Shown here in pieces: positions 1-11,658 of a stretch of 64,000 bases of DNA. Within the stretch, counting starts at the first letter, position 1; each line of letters starts with the position of its first letter. The stretch lies in contig JASANE010009913.1 of assembly GCA_030248225.1 (NCBI GenBank), forward strand, positions 22,273 to 86,272. Direction: 5' to 3'. Source of the DNA: Trileptium ribeirensis (lineage: Eukaryota > Nematoda > Enoplea > Enoplida > Thoracostomopsidae). A program made the position numbers and the translations under genes. The notes under the pieces were generated by a model, which saw only the letters and a list, made by a program, of their open reading frames with translations, did not search any database and was not told the DNA's origin.

Positions 1-1384
1 TAACGAATTCTTTTCCCTTCAAGTATCACAGGTACCAAATATATAATAATATCACACTGATTTTCGCTTAAAACACAACATAATTGTTTTAAATTATTAC
101 ATTGTTGTACTTGTGTACGCATCCAATGGCAAAAAGTAAACGTGTACAAACGACCCTTAAATTCGTGTCCACACCTTACTGGGTAGAAATAAAATTTACT
201 CATCTAGGGTGAACTTACACGGGTAAATTTGAACTATTTCCGATCCGTTATCCAGCAGAAATTTTTCCGCTATATTTTTCTCAATACGCGATAAGCCTAA
301 ACTTAAGATATTCAGTTAAATGAATGGTATGGCCTCATCTACTGCATACGTACATGCAGCACGCAGGCAACGAATACATAGCGAAAATATGGGTCATGCT
401 GGTGATAACAAATCGACAACGCTTCTCCAGAATTTTCAATTCTCAGAAACATGAACGATGATTTAGCGCGGACTATTGCAAAAAATAAAATTTCAATATC
501 AGTAAAAATACGACGGCAACGTCTATAACAAAGTACAAATAAATAATGAATCTAGTTTCTAAGTAATTAATTTTAGCTAACCCATCGCTAATTATAAACA
601 GAAATGCTAATGGAAACAAACAAAAACCAAATCAATACTTTGAAATACAAGCTTGAACATCTTTACAGACAAGATGATGATCATGCCCAGATACTCAATT
701 GTATATTGTTGGAGAATTAATAATATGCTAAATTTATGTTTGTCTTTTTAACCCCGAAAATTTTATGACTTTAAAAACACTAATTTCCAACATTTTAAAT
801 AAAACAAAACCGCACAACTACAGTACCCGTCAAAAGCGACGGCTTATCGATCGCTCGATATTACACACTGCTTGCTCGAACTTTGATCGCTACTACCACG
901 TCTTAGCACTGGTTGCTCGAAAAGTTCGATCGATGCTAGAATGACGCGATAAAATCACTGCACACCTATATTCGCTCGATAGGAGCAGACATTTCTGCCC
1001 TGCACATATACACTTCGTGTTTAACCAACCACTACAAAAGAATAAGGTTGTGTGATCGTGTGGTGAAGAAATAGTTGCACAACAGCTATATAGAAAATTC
1101 TTACAGTTGAAATTTACGGCAATATTCGACCAGAGACGGTAGCCACATACGAAGAGTGCTGGTACATTTTGTAGCCAAATGCTATATATTAACGGTAAAT
1201 TAATCTTTATTAAGAACGAAACATTTAAACTCCTGACCACTCTCTTCTCAAGCCAACTGCTCCACAGATATCTCAAATATCTATAATAGCACGAAAAGAA
1301 CATTTTTCTCTCCAACATGGCGAAAAGCTTCGGCAATGTAACAGTCAACCTAATTAATAATGATTGTTTCCATTAGCTCGTTAC
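1..1384. other. Unassigned, downstream of receptor kinase exon
   Basis: This stretch lies 3' of the last recognisable receptor exon on the minus strand. I looked for the next expected kinase block (the activation segment followed by an R-Y-M-A-P-E-type motif) and did not find it, so the remaining exons probably lie beyond the left edge. A 151-codon minus-strand frame covers 893-1348 but shows no motif I recognise. No RNA gene or repeat was identified. Confidence 0.4.
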
Positions 1385-1490
1385 CTGTCTTCTTTAACTG
1401 CCAGTCCAAAATCGCCAATAACACAAAATTCGGAATTGTGCACGAGAATATTTTTCGATTTGATGTCACGGTGAGCTATGGCGGGTTTTC
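1385..1490 (-). CDS. BMP/TGF-beta type I receptor, catalytic-loop exon
   Basis: Serine/threonine kinase exon carrying the catalytic loop and the start of the activation segment. The translation reads [16 protein letters not shown], with HRD and the TGF-beta receptor signature SKN, then [10 protein letters not shown]. The acceptor is TTTTAAG before 1490 and the donor is GTAACG at 1384. The exon has 2 nt + 34 codons + 2 nt, so it joins the 4083-4199 exon in phase 1 and leaves in phase 2. Vertebrate type I receptors usually read ADLG at this place; here it is GDFG, as in most other kinases. The encoded receptor would sit in the plasma membrane and phosphorylate R-Smads after activation by a type II receptor. 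The family call is firm; the substitution is what I see, and its effect is unknown. Confidence 0.9.
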
Positions 1491-4082
1491 CTTAAAATTA
1501 CAATTTCCAATTGGGTTTACCCTAGGTTACAGCAGACATTAATCCGACAATATGTAGGTGTCAACCTGCAATTCTTCAACTTAACTGAAGGATGAACATA
1601 GCCACACAATAGTCATGATGTAGATAAGTGTTTGTAGGTGTCGCGTATGAACCATACATAGATTGTTACAGGTCCTATATTAAAGATACACCATGAAATG
1701 TATAAAAACAGAAAACAAAATCCGATATTTTAAAAACAATAAATTATCAAAATACGCCTTAGCTTGTGTTTACTTTATTTTTAAAGAATAATACTACTTA
1801 ATTGAAAAACTTTGTTGCAACTCTAAAACTTAAGCAACCGATCGAGGTTTTAGCTAATTTTTATTGCTGGTGCATCTTTAAAGCCACAAGCCTCAGACTA
1901 TAATATTATGCATATAACTCCGTCTGTTCGAGGGCAGTATTCAAACAACACCACGTTTCATGCTATTATGAGCCCCATATTGTTACTATCGTTTGCAGCT
2001 ATGTTGTAAGATTAACCAATTTGGCTCAAATTTTCACAGTGGAAATGGCTTAGATGACTCGCTTACGAATTAAACATCGCTGAAACATAAGTTTGTACGA
2101 TGAAAAACGCTCGGACAAATTTACATTTTAGTGTCACGTCAAAAAAATTCATATATATTCTCGGGTATAACTACTCACCCCGATCTAATTTAATGTATAA
2201 TTTTAAACCATTCAAAATGCATTACCTAGCTGAGCCGAATTATGTCAAAATAAGCTCAATCCGTTCATGGTACAGAAAAGTTTATCGAATGGCATATAAA
2301 ATTATTTTCACTATAAGAAAATTCTGTCAGAAAATATGGTTTTATTAGAGACGCTTTCACCGAGCTGTATGGCCGGTTTCTTTAATAATGGGCTGGAGGC
2401 GTATAACTTAAAAGACCATTTTATTACGGAATAACCTGTTAAAAAGTGATCCCATTTGGCTTATAAGCTTACAGTGAGTAGTTATGAAGTTATGAACATG
2501 ACACAGTATGACAACATTAACACTGCACTACAGTTTCCATGCCGTCTATATTAAAGTAAAGAACCTAAGTAACATTAAATTGAAGCTATTTATCCAGAGA
2601 TCTCATCGCATCAGCTATTTAATACACACGTGATTACGCAACATTTAATATTTCGGCTTAAAATAAGTAGTAATTAATAAGTGCAATGTCGCTTTGGAAC
2701 AAATTACTTTAAGTCGTAGAACACGTAATAATTCCAACGAGCTCACAAATCGCTATTATCAATAATTAAATCCCAACACTATCAGATTATTCCCACAGCA
2801 CAAGCCTATATAGACTGAACTAACATTATGTAGTTTACTAATATTTTTTGACTGAACACACCAACAACAACGTTTACCAGCTCAGCTTTACAACGAACAC
2901 AACAATTTAGCACAGCTGAGAAACGCACGACGAGTAGGCCGCCTAAACACAGGTCTCAACCAAGAAACTAGTATCTATATAACCGTGTAATAAAAATGTG
3001 CTATTTGAAGCGTGTCTGGCACTGTGATTGAGGTTTCATTGGCGTTTAATTGAGAAAATGCGACAGATTCACGTAGGTTAGTGCTGGGACTGTAAAAACC
3101 ATCTTCATGTCGGAACGCAATCGTATTGCATTTATCCTACCCTAATTTAAAATGTTCAGAAGTGAACTCACTCGACTACCTTCACTTGGTTATTTCACAA
3201 CAACAGTGATCAAGCGCTACGGTAAACTTACGGTACTTAAGATAAACATAACTAGTCTAATTAGACATTCTAATTTACCCAACAACACATTTTTTTAGTA
3301 CATCGAGAAAAACTTTTCCTATTCGGTTGCAACAATCATCAAGAAATCTCACATATCTTTTGGGCTTGTATATCTTTTGTATGGCAGTCAGAATTTTCTT
3401 TCACAAACTAAAATTAGCGAGTGACCCAAATCCATCAATTATTTTGACAATTTTCAAATAATTCAAATCAGCTCCCCGCGTAATTTCAAATGAGATTAAA
3501 TTATTTTCCATTTTTTAGGATATCTATTATTAGTACCCCAACTGACAAGAAACTTTCAAAATTTCTGATAATTTCATTGACCATTCGAACAGTATTTATA
3601 AGCGCAGTGAAATGTTCTAAAATCGGTATCATCTTACGCATTAGTTAAAGTGCTACCAAAATTTAGGCGAAGCGAGAACTAGTCGCGATTAATTTGTTTA
3701 ACTGTAAAGTTATGAAGCTGGTTTTAGCATCAGTTTCCTCAGTTATACAATGTGGCTTATCCGAAACACGTATAAAGGTTACATTTACCATGAAAATTTT
3801 TTGGCACCAGGGACCCATCGAAAATCAAAAATATGAAGAAACAATTATAGAAAAATATAAAATAGGTGGTTTTAAACCACCTCGATGAACGGTGCAAGCT
3901 GATACCAAAATCACCGCTGTATCATACGTCTGACTACAATCGATTTGTGGTAAAGCTACCCTAAAATACCAAAATTGGCAGAACCGCAAACCAAATACAT
4001 TTAACCGTCACAATAAATAATACGTTGTGGATATTCCAAAACTTTAATCGGTACATCATAACATTATCGAAACACAACGAAC
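1491..4082 (-). other. Receptor intron, about 2.6 kb
   Basis: AT-rich intron between the two C-terminal kinase exons. Short open frames (2100-2348, 3694-3888) show no family motif. I see no transposon domain, tandem array or RNA gene. Confidence 0.6.
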
Positions 4083-4199
4083 CTAGAGTTCCTTGAATCG
4101 AAGTATGCAAATGGCTGATACCGTTGACAGCTGTCGAGCACAACGATACCATCTGCCTGACACTGACCGTGTTCGATTTCAGAAAATCGTACAGTGATC
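4083..4199 (-). CDS. BMP/TGF-beta type I receptor, alphaD-alphaE exon
   Basis: Middle of the kinase domain. The translation begins SLYDFLKSNTVSVRQ and ends GISHLHTSIQGTL, matching the SLYDFL and HLH blocks that lead into the catalytic loop of ALK3/ALK6-type receptors. The acceptor is CTTTAG before 4199 and the donor GTTCGT at 4082 is weak. The exon is 2 nt + 38 codons + 1 nt. Phase 1 entry completes the glycine begun at the end of the 16814-16985 exon, and phase 1 exit completes the glycine before KPAIAHRD in the next exon. An upstream intron of about 12.6 kb separates it from the preceding exon. The fit of motif order and phase on both sides makes the exon secure despite the unusual donor. 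Confidence 0.88.
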
Positions 4200-4309
4200 C
4201 TAAAGCACTGATCTACAGAAGTAGCAATTAAATGCAATATGAAAATAGTAATAAAACGTCGAAGTATCGTTAAATAACGCTGTCCGATTAAAATTCATAA
4301 CGTTAATTA

Positions 4310-4450
4310 AACTAAATGAATTCTGAGTGTAGCGAAGAATAATTCTCACTAACGGAGTGGTAAATTTCGATAGTGCCCGTTTCTAGGTCCTTTTGAAGTG
4401 ACACGTATAACTGAACTTTTGCTGGAAGGATTGACCCTCAAGATACCCTA
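4310..4450 (+). repeat. Dispersed repeat, diverged short copy
   Basis: The sequence from ATTCTGAGTGTAGCG through GTGCCCGTTTCTAGG to GAAGTGACACGT resembles 20488-20610 in order and spacing (GTTCTGAGCGTAGTG, GTGCATTTCTGGG, GGGTGACGCGTTAAAC). It looks like a diverged partial copy of the element annotated at 20455-21265. No coding content is seen. Confidence 0.4.
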
Positions 4451-5584
4451 TTAAAAGGCTAAGGATATTAAAAGATTTTGGCTAGACGATAAAAGGGATT
4501 CCAACTCCGTCCGACCGTAAAAAATGGGTAGGTCGTGGCAAAAAAGGTCCGACAAATAATGTTATGGAATGTATATCGACAGCTGGTGCAGATATCTGCC
4601 TATGAGACCCAAAATAAACGAACACAGTAATATAGCCACAAGCGCTTGAACTATATTGGTGTCATTTTGTAAAGCAATTCATCCAGTGTAGTTTAGCAAG
4701 TCCCTAAATACGCAACAGGCGAGTTCATCTCAACTGTCTAAGCAACATGTCTTATAATCTACTCGTTTTGTAACTTGCTGCTCAATATAGCTGCAATATA
4801 GCTCAATATATACTGCTCTCTAAATTATAAATTCAACCTCAGCATTCACCACCTTGGCGAAGAGACAAGCTGCCAGTTATTATTACTGTAAACAGACGAC
4901 ATACTCAATATTCGAAACTCAAGATACTGTCATAAATTAAAAAGTAATCTTTTAAGAAAAGAACAAGAAACTTTTTCAAGCAAAATTTAATTTTTACTTG
5001 GTACTAGCGAATTTTTCAAATTTTGGTTGGAGAGCAGAAAATATTTCAGAAACATTGCCGGCGGAAAATATATTCCCAAAAATTTTTCTTCATTTACTGC
5101 ATACAATCGAAGCAGCCGAGAGAATGCAACAACCAGGTACAAGATATTTGCTACTAACAAACACCAAATGTCAGGAACCACAATTATATTTTATATTTGA
5201 GAAAACACAAGTACTTAAAAATATGGACCTAAGTCTGGCAAAAAAATTTTTTTCATCAATTTCCCTAATTTTATATAAAGCAAATATCAACATAAGATAA
5301 CAATTGGTTATCGCTTATAATCGCCGGGTTTTCGGTCCCGTTTTTATCGAAATGGTTTCAGATACAACTATGGTCTGAACTCTGTCTCGGAGTTAGACCA
5401 AAATGTGAGGTTGGTCACCACGATAGTTCCGAATTACGCTTACAATAGTATCTGTACTAACAGATGTATCACTTACGACTATATGGAACCGAGTACGTTT
5501 TTCATTAGTTCTTATAACAACACCAGATTTAGGATACCTATTAGATTTTAACAAATTAAGACATAATATAGAGTTTAATAGTAT

Positions 5585-6021
5585 ATAATTTTAATTGTAA
5601 TATCAAAAACGTTATTGAGTTAATTTCCTGTTATAATTGTAATGTTCAATATATAGGAGAAACAGACAGATCAGAAATACGATTTTAAGGAACAATAATA
5701 CACATAGTAAATCAATCTGTCAACATTTTAATAGCGGAACACGATTAATCCTATAAATACATTTAATAACACCAAGTTATGTCAAAAACACAAAACCATT
5801 TTTAATACGGTCTTCTGAAATAAAGGGTAGATGAAACGTATTAACCAATTACTTAACTCTAATTATATTAATGCTCCATTCCCTACTTAGACATTATAAA
5901 TGACCTTCTAACATACTACTTAGAAAGACACCAACAAGTTACAAGCACTAAAACTATTAACAAATAATATATTACAGTTTATTTTAAAAATAAAGTACAT
6001 GATCAACTATTCATAGCTAGT
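5585..6021 (+). pseudogene. Penelope-like element, GIY-YIG endonuclease relic
   Basis: A short frame reads NIKNVIELISCYNCNVQYIG followed by ET. That is a CX2C finger followed by the (Q)YIGET core of the GIY-YIG endonucleases that form the C-terminus of Penelope-like retroelements. After a stop and frame change the next block reads HSKSICQHFNSGTR, matching the conserved H...HF region of the same domain. Further weak similarity (FLIRSSEIKG) runs to about 5840. Several stops and shifts show that it is dead. It ends against the BEL element's target duplication at 6022. The matching reverse transcriptase lies on the other side of BEL (11659 onward), so the two relics may be the 3' end of one copy and the start of a tandem second copy, the arrangement Penelope elements are known for. 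Confidence 0.65.
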
Positions 6022-6026
6022 ATGAC

Positions 6027-7956
6027 TGTCGTGGAAGTTATAAATTCCCCGATTATATGATTTGGTTTTCGACCATTGCATTTTTTTGCTTCAGGAACGA
6101 TGGACAATGAGAACCACCCGATGGTCTCGCGAAAGGGAGATTGAAGGGGTTCGAAGTGAGCCGGGCTTAGACGCCTTGTTCCCGAACATCATCGTAAAAA
6201 GGCGTTTCAGTGTTATATATATAGTATCCAGGGAATAACCGGAACCAAAATTTACCGGAACCGGAACCAGCAACCGGAACCGTCCATTTAAACCGGATCC
6301 GGAACCGGAACCGGAACCTGGTCTTCGAAATTTATATATAGTAAAACAGATGATGGAAGAAATAAAGGTATGGTGGATTTAAAATGCATTAAAAATAACT
6401 TTTACATTAAAGTTAATGTATTGCGATGGTATTATTGCCTTTCTGAAACTTTAAAGAGACTGAGGAAGGTAATAATGTTTGTTTATCGATCAAATATGTC
6501 GTTTTTGGACATTCAGAGCAAAAAATGTCTTCCACTATACACCGTTGCGTATACTGCGTCAAATCGAATGTGCTTACAAAGCTTGGAGCGTAGAATACAC
6601 ACTTTCGCTCTGTCTCCAGTCGCTTCCCTTTACTACACATACGTTTGTTGCATGTTCTTCTGTAGGAAACTTAAAATTATTGGTTTATATGATTCTAAGA
6701 GAAAATAATAGATAGAAGGTAATTTTCTGATCAGTGGTCAGAGACACTGTTTAGGCTTTCGTTGGACAAACAGTGCCCGTCAGTTAGATCATAATGATGA
6801 TAACTTTATAATCAGAATGCTATAAATGAGACACATTGTGATGCTGCTCGCACAGTTTCAATAAATACAATTCTTTGCCAAGAAAGCAGTTTCTAGCTGC
6901 GTTGCAGATAACGTTAGTTTACTTCAATTTAGACTGGTTTACCAAGTTTACAAGCGCATTGTCGGGTTCTTGAAGCAATTTATGTTAGCCAAGCATACCC
7001 TAAGTACTTCTGCGTTAGCCATACTCTGTTACCGAATTGGACCGGCTTAATTGAAACGTACCGCACAGACTTCTGGATGTGTAAAGTAGCTGCTACAAGC
7101 ATCGACCTGGCTTTGATTTAACAAACTCCTGCAGGTTATTATAAAAAATTCCTGCTCAAATTATGTGCCCTACTTACGTTTCACACGGCTAATTGGTTAG
7201 TTAATCTTTTCTCTTGCTTGGTTGTATTGGAGCTTGATCATTGTATAATATATATTACATATGTTTGGATTACAGGATGAAGGAAAAAACGTGGAAAATT
7301 TCAAACAAAATTTTTAAACCGGAATTCCGGTTCCGGTATGGTTTTTGCCCTTTGCCGGAACCGGAACCGGAACACGATTTTCGCCGGAACCGGAACCGGA
7401 ATTCCGGTTACTCCCTGATAGTATCCTATGAGTACATTGCATCATACGACGAATAATGCGACGGGTTTTCTCCTTCAGCGATTCCAGCATCTGCTTCTCT
7501 GTTTAGTAATCAACAATTGTTGCTTATATGTTGAGGAACTGTGTTGTGGTGATAACATTGTGGCACGCGAGATCTCGTAATTTGTCTGTGGCCCAACAGG
7601 GATCACATTGTTGTGGTGATACGAGTGCCTCGACTGAAGCAACATCAACAGAGACTAGAGAAGGCGGCATTGGTTCACCTTGAGTTTCTATCGTCTACAC
7701 TCGGAATCATCAATAATAGGCTGTTGTCTACGGCCATCGTCAACAGTCGACCAACTTCCGCCATCAGCGGTCATCAACAGTCACGTCCAGGTAACGTTAG
7801 AAACATCTCGTCTGCTGTCTTACATCAGCCATCGCGGCCAAGTCTTCCTGGTGGCGTCGACTACTACACTCTCACAATTGGTCGGGCATTGTTGCACCAT
7901 CTCTACGGTTCTCCAGGACGAAAAGGGCTTTCAATTCATCAACGAGACTTCTCCTG
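6027..7956 (+). repeat. BEL 5' LTR, split and truncated
   Basis: Segment 6027-6228 and segment 7418-7956 together match positions 10851-11581 of the 3' LTR almost base for base. The hAT-type element at 6229-7417 separates them. The match stops after CTTCTCCTG at 7956, where the sequence jumps straight into pol, so the last 72 bp of the LTR are absent. Few differences are visible between the two LTRs (for example CCCGATTATATG against CATGATTATATG), so the insertion is fairly recent. Confidence 0.9.
6229..7417. mobile_element. Non-autonomous hAT-type element in the LTR
   Basis: The ends are inverted repeats, CAGGGAATAACCGGAA at 6229 and TTCCGGTTACTCCCTG ending at 7417, with one mismatch in 16. 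The 8 bp ATAGTATC at 6221-6228 is repeated at 7418-7425 and occurs once in the uninterrupted 3' LTR (ATATATAGTATCCTATG), so the boundaries are proven by the empty site. An 8-bp duplication and CAGGG termini are diagnostic of the hAT superfamily. Subterminal arrays of CCGGAA repeats lie at both ends (about 6235-6325 and 7310-7410), as often seen for hAT transposase binding. The 1.19-kb body has no transposase; the short frames at 6370-6715 show no known motif. Confidence 0.9.
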
Positions 7957-9473
7957 GAATGAACCTGCAGGAGTGGGCATCTAATTCATCGGAATTGATG
8001 TCGCGAATCCCGGCTATCTATCATGCCTCGAAGAAAGTGACTGGCACCTTGGGTATTGGCTGGGATCCAGATAACGATACTATTAGTGTAAAGGGGGCCG
8101 TTGTCGGAGCGGCAGAAGTGAACACTAAGCGGGGTATTTTACACGCAGTGGCATGTATCTTCGACCCGCTCGGTTTTTTTCAACCTGTCTTAGTGCGAGC
8201 AAAATTGATCCTTCAAAGGTTATGGGAAGATGATTCTGGCTGGGACGATATAGTAGAAAGTCGGCACTTAACAGAATTCGTGAAGATAATGGACGATTGT
8301 CGAACTATTCAAGATGTAGCTATCCGACGAAACCAGTGCGTGCTTTATAATGGAACCTGTGACGTCGAGATTGTAGTGTTCAGTGATGCTTCAGCTGTTG
8401 CTTATGCCGGGGCTGTATACTTGCGTGTACGGGATTCCGTTCCGGGGTCGTGGTCGACACACCTTGTGTTCTCTAAATGTCACCTAGCTCCAAATCGGCG
8501 CTCCGGGTCGACACTTACGCTGCCGCGTTTAGAACTCATGGGAGCAGTTATTGCGAGTCGGGCAGGGTGCTGTGTTCGTAAAGCCATCGCGGATAAATCG
8601 GAAAATGCTCCAATTGTCGTGTTTACCGACTCAATGTGTGTCCTCCACTGGCTTCGGAGTGCCAAACCGTTGTCCGTGTTTGTTAAAAATCGAATTAGCG
8701 AACTGAATGGTATACCTAATTGTCGTTTCCGATACGTAGCTACAAGCGAGAATCCAGCAGACTTCAGCACTCGAGGTAAAACGGTTGCTGAGATACAGTC
8801 ATCAAGCTTATGGTGGTACGGACCGACATGGCTTAAACACGAAGATTCTGTGTGGCCAATCGTGGAGCCCGATATTACACCGCGCATTGACGATATTGCG
8901 ACTGAAATCCGGGAACCTAGAGTGTCAAAAAACGGGGTGGCTGTTGAGGTTTTCCACACACTGCTGGCGGGCGAGGGTGCTGCAGCAACAGTGGAAACGC
9001 CACTAGGCTTCCTGGTAACGGACTATTCTTCATTCACCAAACTGAAACGCTTGACTGCATGGTGCCTTAAATTTTTGAACAAAAATTTGTGGCAAAAGTT
9101 ATCTTGCGATACCAGGGCGGTCCACGCCTGTCTGGAATATGTGTTAGGTGCCACTTCAAATGAACCTTTTCTTACTCGAGCGGATATAGCAGCATCAACG
9201 TTGTTGTGGGTACGACATGTTCAAAGCGAAGGTTTTCGCGAAGTCAAAACGGCTATTGTGCTTGGCCAGGGTCACCCATTGATCAAGCAACTCGGTATTG
9301 GCTTGGATGACGTAGGAATTTTGCGTTGTTATGGGCGTATGCAGCATGCTGATTTGGAATCAGAAGCAGTACAGCCAAAACTGCTCCCTACGGATAATTA
9401 TATGACTACGTTAATCATCCGGGATATGCATGAAAAGCTGTGTCACGCAGGTGTCGGTCACACGCTGAGTTAA
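7680..9473 (+). pseudogene. BEL pol: RT end, RNase H, integrase finger start
   Basis: A 597-codon frame. Residues 1-92 are translated LTR and have no function I can assign. Pol starts at about residue 93 with SPGMNLQEWASNSSELM and includes the BEL connection block FDPLGFFQPVLVRAKLILQ (residues 161-179). RNase H has its four acidic residues visible: D236 in FSDAS, E285 in LPRLEL, D317 in FTDSM and D361 in ENPADFSTRG. The frame ends at a TAA at 9471-9473 inside the HHCC finger of integrase, just after HAGVGHTLS. Reading continues in the same frame beyond the stop, so this is a simple nonsense mutation. The LTR-pol junction comes from the large internal deletion; the ATG lies in the LTR. Confidence 0.88.
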
Positions 9474-10013
9474 TTACGTCGTGAGTACTGGATTCCCCGT
9501 GGCAGGGCTGCGGTTCGGAAGGTTATAGGGAGGTGTGCCCTGTGTCGGCGCTATAATGGGGGTCCGTTCACTCTACCACGGATGCCACCGTGGCCACGGG
9601 AACGGATATCACGGTCGAGCTCCTTTCGTTTTACCGGTTTGGACTACTTGGGTCCGATTCGTGTCCGTTCGGGGCTAGAACATCAAAAGGTGTGGGTATG
9701 CTTATTCACCTGCCTTGCGGTGCGGGCGATTCACCTTGAGCTGGTAGCGGACTGCACTGCGAAAGAGTTCCTACAATGCATCATACGGTTTGTTGGCCGT
9801 CGGGGTACACCAGAACAAATTATCTCCGATAATGCTCCACAGTTCCGTACTGTCAAGTCAACATTTGACCGCATTTGGCATGCCGTTTTGCGCGATGATA
9901 CAATACGATCTTATGCAACAGACAATGGAATTGAATGGAAGTTTACGACACAGCTCGCACCTTGGCAAGACGGCGTATATGAACGCTTGGTTGGATTAGT
10001 GAAGCGGCGATGA
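9474..10013 (+). pseudogene. BEL pol: integrase catalytic core
   Basis: In frame with the segment before the TAA. It first supplies the cysteine pair of the zinc finger (CALC), then, from the ATG at 9582, the DDE core. The acidic triad is visible as D21 in GLDYLGPI, D83 in SDNAPQF and E134 in WQDGVYERL, counting from that ATG. The frame stops at TGA 10011-10013, where one base appears to be missing around 10005-10010, because the following 229-codon frame carries straight on with the next integrase residues. The catalytic residues are intact, so the inactivation comes from the stop and the shift. Confidence 0.87.
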
Positions 10014-10699
10014 AGGTTGTTGTCGGCCGCCAGTTATTGACGTGGAACGATCTTTTTACAACACTTGTAGAGGTTGAAGCTGTCGTAAATAGTCGGCCGA
10101 TTACGTACGTCTACAGCGACCTTTCTTCTGGGTTATCTTTGCGCCCGATGGACTTTTTAACCGATCTCGCCGTCGGAATGCCAGAGTCGACAGCTGCCAT
10201 CGAGAGCCGTGGTCTAAGCGATGTTGGTCGCGAAATAGTGCGATATTGGAAATACAAAGAGAGGCGACTGCGGTCGCTCTGGGACTTCTGGTATAATGAA
10301 TACTTATTGAGTATGCGTGAGCGAGGGCAGACACATCACAAGGCGTTACCTGGAACTGTCAAGGGTGGACCCAAGGTGGGTGACATTGTTATTGTCAAGG
10401 AGTCATCAGCGCCACGAGGAACGTGGAAGTTAGGACGAGTTGTTGAGACTATTCAGAGCGCCGACGGAGCTATTCGCTCTGCGGAAGTGGCGCTTCCCAA
10501 TCGAGCCATTATCAGACGCTCAGTTGGTCATCTATATCTATTAGAGATTGATTCCGCAGTAAGCCATAACGATAACGAGCCAGTGACACTCGACAACTCC
10601 CAAGTCGAACCTGATTTTGATGGTTTTACCGAAGATGAAGTTGGTGAGGCTGAACGCCGGGTTGCCTTAGTGTGTAACCGTGAAAACAATGGTGTATAG
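10010..10699 (+). pseudogene. BEL pol: integrase C-terminal region
   Basis: Continuation of integrase after a -1 shift at about 10010. It includes VEAVVNSRPITYV, a hallmark of BEL/Pao and Gypsy integrases after the catalytic glutamate, then LRPMDFL and a C-terminal block KVGDIVIVKE...RGTWKLGRVVE that resembles the DNA-binding end of BEL integrases. It stops at 10697-10699. The following 151 bp up to the 3' LTR are non-coding and include a purine-rich stretch at about 10794-10810 that could be a displaced polypurine tract. Confidence 0.87.
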
Positions 10700-10850
10700 G
10701 TTTAACTGCTGTTGGAATGGCACTATATTTCAGCAGCCTGAAGCCTGGTTTTTAATTTGATGCGGAAAGTGACAATAGTAAAGTTGTGTCGTCGAGGAGA
10801 AAGCGGTTTGGGTGTGACTGTTGTTATTGACGAAACTTTGGCGCCCGGAG

Positions 10851-11653
10851 TGTCGTGGAAGTTATAAATTCCATGATTATATGATTTGGTTTTCGTTCGT
10901 TGCATTTTTTTGCTTCAGGAACGATGGACAATGAGAACCACCCGATGGTCTCGCGAAAGGGAGATTGAAGGGGTTCGAAGTGAGCCGGGCTTAGACGCCT
11001 TGTTCCCGAACATCATCGTACAAATGCGTTTCAGTGTTATATATATAGTATCCTATGAGTACATTGCATCATACGACGAATGCGACGGGTTTTCTCCTTC
11101 AGCGATTCCAGCATCTGCCTCTCTGTTTAGTAATCAACAATTGTTGCTTATATGTTGAGGAACTGTGTTGTGGTGATAACATTGTGGCACGCGAGATCTC
11201 GTAATTTGTCTGTGGCCCAACAGGGATCACATTGTTGTGGTGATACGAGTGCCTCGACTGAAGCAACATCAACAGAGACTAGAGAAGGCGGCATTGGTTC
11301 ACCTTGAGTTTCTATCGTCTACACTCGGAATCATCAATAATAGGCTGTTGTCTACGGCCATCGTCAACAGTCGACCAACTTCCGCCATCAGCGGTCATCA
11401 ACAGTCACGTCCAGGTAACGATAGAAACATCTCGTCTGCTGTCTTACATCAGCCATCGCGGCCAAGTCTTCCTGGTGGCGTCGACTACTACACTCTCACA
11501 ATTGGTTCGGGCATTGTTGCACCATCTCTACGGTTCTCCAGAACGAAAGGGGCTGGCAATTCATCAACGAGACTTCTCCTGCTACGATTATTGTCTACAG
11601 TCAACGATTATCAATTTATCAACGGTTAGTGACGTTTTTGTTCGTTTACGACA
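10851..11653 (+). repeat. BEL 3' LTR, complete
   Basis: 803 bp from TGTCGTGGAAG to TTTACGACA, followed at 11654 by the target duplication ATGAC. It includes the uninterrupted hAT target site near 11043-11052 and the terminal 72 bp missing from the 5' LTR. Two overlapping open frames (11237-11629 and 11304-11657) run through it and match frames in the 5' LTR; they look incidental. Confidence 0.92.
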
Positions 11654-11658
11654 ATGAC

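Larger units (their letters stand above)
6027..11653 (+). mobile_element. BEL/Pao-type LTR retrotransposon, internally deleted
   Basis: Both LTRs begin TGTCGTGGAAG, and the 3' LTR ends TTTACGACA. The flanks carry the same 5 bp, ATGAC, at 6022-6026 and 11654-11658: a standard 5-bp target duplication, so the ends are secure. Inside, from left to right, are a truncated 5' LTR (interrupted by a hAT-type element), the RT connection region, RNase H, integrase and the 3' LTR. The rest of the 5' LTR, primer-binding site, gag, protease and RT palm are missing. The family call rests on the pol order RT-RH-IN and on BEL/Pao-like blocks such as FDPLGFFQPVLVRAKLILQ and WQDGVYERLVGLV. The element lies antisense inside the receptor intron. 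It cannot move by itself. Confidence 0.92.

Noticed and set aside
893..1348. 151-codon minus-strand ORF as next receptor exon
   Set aside because: No APE, D-x-W-x-x-G or other kinase motif is present, and no splice site in the needed phase 2 leads into a kinase-like frame.
6370..6715. Overlapping ORFs inside the hAT-type element as transposase
   Set aside because: Too short, on both strands, and without the hAT dimerisation or catalytic motifs.
8480..8959. 159-codon minus-strand ORF inside pol
   Set aside because: Antisense shadow of the RNase H and tether region of BEL pol; no motif of its own.
10840..10850. TTGGCGCCCGGAG just before the 3' LTR resembles a primer-binding site
   Set aside because: A primer-binding site follows the 5' LTR, not precedes the 3' LTR. 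The match is short and in the wrong place, so it is taken as chance.
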